Source of the DNA: Smittium culicis
Taxonomy: Eukaryota > Kickxellomycota > Harpellomycetes > Harpellales > Legeriomycetaceae
Length of the DNA: 15,934 bases
Direction of reading: 5' to 3'
Assembly (NCBI GenBank): GCA_001970855.1
Contig: LSSN01004765.1
Coordinates: forward strand, 1 to 15,934
Below are positions 10,214 to 15,934 of this stretch, in pieces; within the stretch, counting starts at the first letter, position 1; each line of letters starts with the position of its first letter. Made by a program: the position numbers and the translations under genes. A model generated the notes under the pieces. That model did no database searches and was not told the origin of the DNA. It saw only the letters and a program-made list of their open reading frames with translations.

Positions 10214-11030
10214 ATGGAACAAGTAACTGAAAATCAAGCTCCCGCTGGCCAAGACCAAATAAAAATATTAACCGAACTGGTACAGCAACTCCTAAGTGAA
10301 AGGGAATGTAAACAAGAACCAGAAGACCCTTACTTTTCTACTAGGATACCAGTTACAGACTTTTCTGTATACTCGGAGCTGACTGAAGCGCTTCCATCGA
10401 TTGGAGAAAACTTCTTCCAAACACCGCTGACTGAAGAAGAACGCAAGGTTGCAATTCACTCTTGCCCCAAGAATAGTTCAATAACTATACTCCGCCACCA
10501 CTGAGCGATAAAGCGTCGAGGACAGTGAAGAAAACAGATTCCGCTATCTATGGAATACAGTTAGCCCTGGCACAAGCAACTCGGCCAATTGACTACTACG
10601 TTCACCGCCGAATCCAAGAAAACAAGGATATGATTACTTCAGAAGATTCAGAAATCCTTTTCGCCAGCACAATAAGAGCTCTCTTGTCTGAAATTGCCTC
10701 CAAAGTAACTCAAGCAAGGTTAGGCGGCCATCACAAGAACTTTTAACTTACTGAGAAACCTACCAAGCTCATCAAATCAATTTCAAACCGCTAATGGATC
10801 AAGAGGCGTTGGGGGCCCTTATTTCAAAAAAACCTGCCACGAAACGACAACGAATCCAGCCCTTTTACAGTCTCCAGCAGAGTACGATCCCTAAGGGTAC
10901 GAACAGCAGCAATACTGTTAAGGCGCCGAGCACCACAGCTGCAACCACCGCTGAAGCCAGTCACAAGACCCACGACCGCCAATCAAATTTTCGCGCGAGA
11001 GGTCGAGGCCGCGGAAAGGGGCCACAATAG
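10214..11030 (+). pseudogene. gag-like ORF of the DIRS element, two frameshifts
   Basis: ATG at 10214 opens a frame that runs about 90 codons; the last part is out of register. A one-base shift between 10480 and 10483 moves the true frame, which continues with NYTPPPLSDKASRTVKKTDS through 10746, where a stop and a second shift occur. The third frame includes PLMDQEALGALISKKP and ends at 11030. The middle part (ATRPIDYYVHRRIQEN, ILFASTIRALLSEIASKV) is typical of the conserved gag-like protein of DIRS elements with this layout. The C-terminus has a basic cluster, KKPATKRQRIQPF, that could be a nuclear localisation signal, and an RG-rich tail, RARGRGRGKGPQ, suited to nucleic acid binding. It probably packaged the element RNA; that role is inferred from position and composition. 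Confidence 0.8.
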
Positions 11031-11050
11031 AGACCCAGAAAGGCTCCCCT

Positions 11051-12906
11051 GTAGGGGGCTGCCTAGATACGTTCAAATCGGCATGGTCCAAGATAACGGA
11101 CAGCCAATGAGTTCGGGACGTAGTGGAGAGAGGATTCAGAATCCCCTTCAAGATCCCAGACTCAGAATCACTTCGGCCGGAGGAGGTAAAAAAGAAAGCT
11201 GATACGGGAGGCTAGCGAGGTTTTGGCGAAAGAAGTTGCCTCCCTGATATCCAAGAGAGCAATCGAGGAGTTACAACCAAAGGGGACAGGATTTTAAAGT
11301 CAGATTTTGATAATAAAGAAGAAGAAAAAAGGCCTCCGAACCGTCCTCGACCTCCAGAAGCTAAATATGAATATTTAAGAACATAACTTCAAGATGGAGA
11401 CGCTGAAATCCATCTGCAGAATGATCCTTTTAAAGAATTCTCTGAATTCACAGACCTCCAGGATGCTTTCATATATATCGTGATCTACAAGCAGTGCAGA
11501 AAGTACCTCCAATTCCATTGGAACGGTCGCTGCTTCTAGTTACACGTCTTAACATTCGGGCTGTCACTGATACCGTTGATCTTCACGAAGATCCTCCGCC
11601 CAGTTCTAGAATGGGCCAGGTCGAAAGGAATTCGAGCGTCGTTATACCTTGAAGGCCTGCTGATTATGGGGAAATCAAAAGATGTGTGCCAAAAAAACAC
11701 GCGCTTAATCTACTCCAAGCTCTCGGTGTTTGAATTCAAGGTCAATCCTGATAATTTGCTTACTACGCTGTCTCATTCGATCACATATCTCGGAATAGTG
11801 ATCAACACGAGAGAAATTTTCCACAAAGTTCTATTCGCCAAGAGTTGGGATCTCCGACGCGAAGCCAGCAGATTGCTCAACGATAGCCAGAAGAAATTGA
11901 GATTTCTGGCGAGCTTCATCGGCAAGAACCATCGATTTCAGTCTCCCTTCTTCCTGGGAAATTGATTCAACGCCGAATGTTAGAGCTCAGTAACAGAGCT
12001 CTGATAGTATCGAACTCATGGACATCGATAGTGAGGCTGACGAAACCGGCAATCCAGAACCTGTACTTCTGGAAGAACCAGCTAACGTCATGGAAAGGTC
12101 ACTCTTTCTTGCCCGAGACTCCAGAGCTTGAGATAATTACCGACTCCAGCGACTCAGCTTGTGGAATAGTAGCAGGAAACCGCTCTTACTCAGGGATATG
12201 GAACCTCGAGATCTTGAAGCTGCATATCAATACAAAGGAACTGTTGACGGTGTTGTATGCACTGAAGCTCGAGAGTGTGGTGGGTCAATCAGTGCTAGTC
12301 TACTCAGAAAACACAACCACACTCTCCTATTTTAAGAAATTCGGGGGCACTACCTCCCTGGAACTGCTCGAATTAACAGAAAAGATATGGTCTCACTGCC
12401 TCAAGACCAACACCCGCCCACAAGTGACCTATGTTCCATCCGTACTAAATCCAGCGGACGCCCCCAGCAGACTGACAGCGCAAACTGAGTGGTCTGTATC
12501 ACAGGAGAAATTCTCAGTACTGAACTTGAAGTATGTACCACACGATGTTGACCTATTTTCATCATCCCGGAAAAGGAAGCTGGATCAATACTACAGTTGG
12601 TTCCCGGACAACAGAGCGCTGGGACAGAATGCCCTGACCCACAACTGGACAAGATTCGACAATCCATACTGCTGTCCATCCCGGAATCTGATAGCCTAGG
12701 TAATTCAGAAAGTTCGCCGCGAGCGAGTACAATGACTCTAGTGAAATCAATGTGGAAATCCGCGATCTGGTTTCCAGACCTTATGTCACTATCAATGTCA
12801 CAGCCACTTCATCAAGCAACATCTGTAGTTCCGGATCTAAAAAGCGGAAAGTCACCGCTCTCGGAAAACAAGCACTGGAGCTTGATGGCCTGGAAGATCA
12901 GCGGCG
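11051..12906 (+). pseudogene. DIRS reverse transcriptase / RNase H ORF, multiply broken
   Basis: The ORF begins with the family lead-in VGGCLDTFKSAWSKITDS. A TGA at 11108 stands where the family has Trp, and further stops lie at 11213, 11295, 11376 and 11537. RT motif A is readable as TDLQDAFIYI (Asp codon 11453-11455) and motif B as LTFGLSLIPLIFTK. Motif C reads YLEGLLI at 11645-11665 instead of the usual YxDD, so both catalytic acids of that motif are altered. After a frameshift near 11925-11940 RNase H follows: ITDSSDS (Asp 12142), NTKELL (Glu 12238), YSENTT where Asp is expected (Glu 12307) and NPADAPSR (Asp 12457). A connection segment, DVDLFSSSRKRKLDQYYSWF, and after another shift MWKSAIWFPDL and HWSLMAWKISGA close the ORF, as in other DIRS pol proteins. 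It copied the element RNA; it is now dead. Confidence 0.88.
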
Positions 12907-13881
12907 CTTCCTCAAAACGCAAGGTCTTGGAAATCGCGCAATTGAATTTATCCTTTCCAAAAAACGACGTGTACGTCGTATATTCAGGTACAGTTCTATC
13001 CACCAGCGCTTTCTAGACCGGAGGATATCAAACAAGATATCTACTCTCATTTCCGCGCCACAAATAATAAACTATATGGCGGAAATATACACCGTAGTCA
13101 AGCTGAAAGTAGGATCAATTAAAGCCTAAAAATCGGCTATCCTTCAACTTTAAGAAAGTTCAGCCGAGCTAGCTGCATATCCAATGTTTTCTGAATTTAT
13201 CAAGAAATTGGATGATACTTCTATTAAATCATTCATCAGGCCGGCGATGGATATATCACCAGTTATAGAATTTTTTCGAGAATGGGGCCAAAACTCTTCC
13301 TTCACTATTAAGCAAATCACAGTCAAAATCTGCTGGCTGTTATCAGTAACAGGCTCCCTCCGCGCCAGCGACATCCATAGGATGGACGACCAACGTAGCC
13401 ACATCGAAAAATGAGTGCTAATTCTATAATCATAGCTCCTAAAGAAAAAATGTGCGGTCTCCCAGTATAAAAATCATGCCAGATCAACACTCATGCAAAT
13501 ATAATACTATGCCCAGTAAATGCGTACATGGTCTAGAAGGAAAAGGTGGCATTGAATCCTTTCCCAACTACTCGCATTAACAATAGCAATTGGATACTTC
13601 ATAGACTTTTAATGTTTGTCAAAGATACCTCTAAGCCACTTTCTGTGGATAGTATTACAAGATAACTCCATTCGTTGTCTAATTTAATACGCCGCGACCC
13701 TGAATCACCAATACCTAAAGGAACAGCAATAGGTGCTACCTTAACCACAAACGCCGGGGTACCGACTGATGATATAGTTTCACACGCTTTTTGGCCAAAC
13801 TATATCATCTTTGACACATTCTATCGACTCACAAGAAATTCTTCGAATAACATGAATGAGTCGATCTTAAATTTGGAGTAA
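12907..13881 (+). pseudogene. DIRS tyrosine recombinase ORF, broken
   Basis: The N-terminal core-binding part starts near QGLGNRAIEFILSKKRR and reaches a stop at 13127-13129. The same frame continues past a second stop at 13150 with FIRPAMDISPVIEFFREWG and the box I motif SLRASDIHRMD, whose catalytic Arg is codon 13361-13363. The frame is lost at a TGA at 13412. The C-terminal part resumes with VDSITR, a stop, and LIRRDPESPIPKGTAIGATL. The second catalytic Arg of the family (KGRAIG in relatives) is Thr here (ACA at 13723-13725). The His of SHAFW (13783-13785) and the nucleophile Tyr of FDTFYRL (13822-13824) remain. The protein ends at TAA 13879-13881. It would have integrated circular element DNA without target duplication. 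Confidence 0.88.
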
Positions 13882-13918
13882 CCTGATATGTCTCTTCACT
13901 GTAGTATTATTTTAAAAT

Positions 13919-13944
13919 TAATCGAGCTCTTTAGAGCTCGATTA
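13919..13944. repeat. Perfect 12-bp hairpin after the recombinase ORF
   Basis: TAATCGAGCTCT and AGAGCTCGATTA are perfect reverse complements separated by TT. The hairpin starts 38 bases after the recombinase stop and lies just before the presumed internal complementary region. The decayed copy keeps a remnant at the same place (AAACTCTTTAGAGCGAAG near 9597-9614), so it was part of the ancestral element. It may mark the RNA 3' end or assist circle formation; neither is shown by the sequence alone. Confidence 0.7.
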
Positions 13945-13949
13945 GTCCA

Positions 13950-13978
13950 TTTTATACGAAGAGTGGAAAAATACTAAG
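13950..13978 (-). repeat. Probable internal complementary region of the DIRS element
   Basis: TTATACGAAGAGTGGAAAAA followed by TACTAAG resembles the reverse complement of the right terminus (TTATACGAGGAGAGGAGG followed by GAAATTAAG, 14168 down to 14140). DIRS1-type elements carry such an inner segment complementary to their ends, thought to align the termini when the circle is formed. Its place, just inside the right repeat and after the recombinase ORF, fits. The match is short and has several mismatches. Confidence 0.5.
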
Positions 13979-14001
13979 TCTTGCCCACCAGTTTCCATTA
14001 T

Positions 14002-14168
14002 CCTTTGCTAAAAGATGATAAAGATATCACAATAATGTACTTTACATTATATAGCATAAAAATTTTTAGTAATTGATTTTATTTCATTTATTTAATTGGT
14101 TTTTACTACTAGGTTTAGTATTATCCAATAATATGGTAACACTTAATTTCCCTCCTCTCCTCGTATAA
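14002..14168 (-). repeat. Right inverted terminal repeat of the DIRS element
   Basis: The partner of 9953-10122, beginning inside at CCTTTGC and ending near CTCCTCTCCTCGTATAATA. It contains TTATCCAATAATATGGTAAC, which the older copy keeps as TTATTCAATGTTATTGTAAC. The element boundary is uncertain by a few bases because no target duplication marks it. Confidence 0.85.
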
Positions 14169-14842
14169 TATTTATTAATCATTGCACAAAAATGAGATCG
14201 ATTAATCCAAACATGAATAAAGAAATTGGAATAATCAAATGTGAAAATTTTAACATAGTTCAATATTCATGGAAAAAAATTTAATAATGTGGAAATTAAT
14301 GGTGATTTTTATTGTAATTACAAGTTAATAAATCTATTTTTAAACATATTTAATTTTCTTATTTTAATTATTTTATAATATATAATAAGTAACTATCGCC
14401 TTTTAGTTGATCTTTTAAAATAATCGTGATGATTCCATAAAAAATAAAATCACTCTTTAGTAAAACGTAGTGATAAGGCCTAGTTCCTAATATTGAAAGA
14501 TTATGAATACTAGATTGGTTATTTAGATATATCAAGTATAAATGATAACCAGACTAATTCAAATCGTGTTGAATTAGTTAAAATAAAGTATTTATATATA
14601 TTGGATTAATTAAGATACGATATCGCTCAAATATTAATGAAATGATAAAGTTTGATTCTGTTTATGAAAATAAAAAAATAAATTGTTATCAATGACAGAT
14701 TAGCTTAAATATTAAATCACTAATTAAAATCGAGAGAGTAAAATACTTTTTATTTTTTTAAAAAGAGAGAAAGGTTATAGACCACAAAGAGGAATTTATT
14801 GAATAATACTCATATATTCTAAAAAAAAAAAAGAGCGGTAGT
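14169..14842. other. AT-rich intergenic DNA
   Basis: No gene or RNA was recognised between the DIRS right end and the 3' end of the methyltransferase gene. One 10-bp perfect inverted repeat lies at 14553-14562 and 14569-14578. A second AATAAA on the minus strand at 14795-14800 could be an alternative poly(A) signal for the neighbouring gene. Confidence 0.5.
14553..14578. repeat. 10-bp inverted repeat with 6-base loop
   Basis: ACTAATTCAA and TTGAATTAGT are perfect reverse complements around ATCGTG. It lies in intergenic DNA between the DIRS end and the convergent 3' end of the methyltransferase gene. No coupling to a gene is evident. Confidence 0.4.
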
Positions 14843-14848
14843 TTTATT
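14843..14848 (-). promoter_or_regulatory. Candidate poly(A) signal of the MRM2-like gene
   Basis: On the minus strand this reads AATAAA, 41 bases after the stop codon of the methyltransferase gene, followed by a T-rich stretch. A second AATAAA lies about 48 bases further on at 14795-14800. Confidence 0.45.
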
Positions 14849-14888
14849 ACTAGGTAAAAAAGAAGGGCGTGGAACGTATCAATTAAAG

Positions 14889-15934
14889 TTATACCTTTTT
14901 GTAGCCTAAACAAACGTAATACTGTTCAGCAGACTCTTTTCTGGAAGATTTTGGTTTTTCAGAGATAACCTTAGAGAAGTGTAGTTGCAAGTTCTTTTTT
15001 AAAACTGGCGCACTTTCACCCATGAAATACTAAATAAAAATCAAGAAATAATGATTAGGTATATAAGTTTAGGAGTTAAATATCCAAGTAAAGTGTGTAG
15101 CTAATAAAAAGAGGATAATCGAGAGATGTGCTTCTTTCCTTTATGTAATGAGTGAGAAAGTGTGAGAAAGAAATGAAAAAAAATTAGTACTGCGTTTTAT
15201 TTTTTGAAAATAATGAAAAGTACCTTCATAACTAAATTTCCATCTTGGTCAAGGTGATTTTTAGAAAAGTCTAAAACAGACAAGCAAAGGTCCTAAATAA
15301 TAGCAAAGAAAGTAAAAACATATTAGAGTTAAGCATGATTCAAAATATTAAATTGTAAAAATCTAATTATGAGCATTTTTTAATGAAAGAGGCGAATATT
15401 TTAATGAATAAAAAATGCGGATAAATGCTATTTTGAAATATAAAAGGTAAAAAAAGGTGCGGGGATATTTATTGACTGACCATCGATCTAGCATCATCAA
15501 CAACTCGGTTTCCAGATATGTTTGGGGCCATATCACTTAAAACCAAACCTACTTTTCGTTTTTCGCCAATTAGTGATGAAATTTGGGTTTTTGTGCTTTC
15601 CAAAGTGAAATCGCCTTGGATGAAAGAAACACCTTTAACTGGGCGCATAGAAAGTAAATCGATTGAGATTATTTGGGGGATAGAATTTTCTGCAAGTTCA
15701 CAAAGTTCAGCTTCGTCTAAACAGAGATAGATTTGATGAAAATTTATGAAATTCAAATATTTGGGTAGTTTAGAGCAGGAAGTATTTATGAATAGATTCT
15801 AGAAAAAATTTATAATAAAAATCAGTTTAAATGTAGATACCGTTTGTGGTCAGTGTTTTTTGTTTAATATTTTTATACAGAATTTCAGACAAAACTTGAC
15901 TCCATCCACCCGGAGCAGCACCGCACTCAATAAC
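14889..15934 (-). CDS. MRM2/RrmJ-type rRNA 2'-O-ribose methyltransferase, 5' end outside window
   Basis: The coding segments are complement(14889..15029, 15224..15292, 15481..15716, 15841..15934) and give 179 residues plus a TAA stop with no internal stop; the N-terminus lies beyond the window. The SAM-binding motif I ECGAAPGGWSQV is at visible residues 3-14. SIDLL and GVSFIQGDFT follow, and then SDMAPNISG (Asp93), which separates the RrmJ/MRM2 branch from Trm7 and Spb1. The Lys of NLVMK is residue 133, the last codon of exon 3. KPKSSRKESAEQYYV (Glu168) closes the fold. Asp, Lys and Glu match three of the four K-D-K-E catalytic residues; the first Lys would be upstream of the window. The family methylates a uridine 2'-OH in large-subunit rRNA, in mitochondria for MRM2; mitochondrial targeting cannot be checked here because the N-terminus is missing. 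The exon structure was reconstructed by eye and all joins keep frame. Confidence 0.88.
15030..15223 (-). other. Intron C of the MRM2-like gene (194 bases, phase 0)
   Basis: Donor GTACTT after the catalytic Lys codon; acceptor TTTTATTTAG. CTAAT at 15058-15054 is a plausible branch site about 25 bases before the acceptor. Together with intron B it leaves exon 3 with only 69 bases (23 codons). Confidence 0.85.
15293..15480 (-). other. Intron B of the MRM2-like gene (188 bases, phase 0)
   Basis: Donor GTCAGT directly after the ATG of the ARSM motif; acceptor TTATTTAG. CTAAT at 15326-15322 fits a branch site about 30 bases before the acceptor. Reading through would end the protein three codons later at TAA, losing the catalytic Lys and Glu. 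Confidence 0.85.
15717..15840 (-). other. Intron A of the MRM2-like gene (124 bases, phase 1)
   Basis: Donor GTATCT and acceptor TGTTTAG. The split codon G|AC gives Asp. The frame runs on through the acceptor as an apparent start-containing ORF (to 15756 on this strand), which would mislead a gene finder, but the upstream motif I exon only joins through this intron. CTAAAC at 15773-15768 is a possible branch site, though rather far from the acceptor. Confidence 0.8.

Larger units (their letters stand above)
9953..14168 (+). mobile_element. DIRS-type retrotransposon, nearly complete but inactive
   Basis: A 4.2 kb element with inverted terminal repeats, a gag-like ORF, RT-RNase H and a tyrosine recombinase in the order typical of DIRS1-like elements. 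These elements replicate through a circular intermediate and integrate with a tyrosine recombinase, so they make no target-site duplication; none is seen here. GC content is much higher than in the flanks, which fits a younger insertion. All ORFs carry frameshifts and stops, and each enzyme has an altered active-site residue, so it cannot move by itself. It lies 107 bases downstream of an older relative in the same orientation. The family is clear from protein motifs; the exact species clade is not. Confidence 0.92.

Noticed and set aside
12401..12750. Minus-strand open frames opposite RNase H (12401-12679, 12562-12750)
   Set aside because: They are shadows of the DIRS pol coding strand, whose plus-strand motifs are clear.
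9953..14168. Target-site duplication around the DIRS element
   Set aside because: No duplication was found at either edge, which is expected for tyrosine recombinase integration.
10214..14168. RIP-like mutation as the sole cause of inactivation
   Set aside because: Some stops fit C-to-T change (for example TAG at 11537 and TGA at 11108), but frameshifts and transversions such as the YLEG change also occur, so no single mutator explains the decay.
15518..15730. Plus-strand open frame of 70 codons opposite methyltransferase exon 2
   Set aside because: The minus strand carries SDMAPNISG and GDFT motifs with consistent splicing; the plus-strand frame is a shadow.

Overview
The window reads as eukaryotic nuclear DNA from a very AT-rich genome. 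The one clearly functional gene is spliced, with GT...AG introns carrying CTAAY-type branch motifs. Most of the rest is long AT-rich sequence with no readable gene and two dead DIRS-type (tyrosine-recombinase) retrotransposons. DIRS elements are common in early-diverging fungi such as Mucoromycota, and short introns fit that. They also occur in oomycetes, amoebae and animals, so a fungal host is an inference.

Layout. 1-240: a 25-base G run and a very G-rich, C-poor stretch, probably a contig-end artefact. 241-1250: GC-richer sequence with strong C-over-G skew and a degenerate repeat of about 27 bases, with no recognisable gene. 1251-6318: AT-rich sequence with many A or T runs; four splice-flanked coding-like blocks lie between 3233 and 4900, not identifiable by eye. 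6319-9845: a heavily decayed DIRS element. 9953-14168: a second, much better preserved but inactive DIRS element in the same orientation. 14169-14888: AT-rich intergenic DNA with poly(A)-like signals. 14889-15934: minus-strand 3' part of a mitochondrial-type FtsJ/RrmJ (MRM2-like) rRNA 2'-O-methyltransferase gene, four exons visible.

The younger DIRS copy keeps the family layout: inverted terminal repeats of about 167-170 bases, a gag-like ORF with an RG-rich tail, reverse transcriptase plus RNase H, tyrosine recombinase, a perfect 12-bp hairpin, and an inner copy of the terminus that looks like the internal complementary region used in DIRS replication. All three ORFs carry stops and frameshifts, and active-site residues of all three enzymes are changed (RT YxDD reads YLEG, one RNase H Asp reads Glu, one recombinase Arg reads Thr). 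The older copy is recognised because its termini, gag, RT, RNase H and recombinase remnants align in the same order. I found no new gene system. The main results are the nested-age DIRS pair with its conserved end structures, the reconstructed exon structure of the methyltransferase, and unexplained exon-like blocks around 3.2-4.9 kb.
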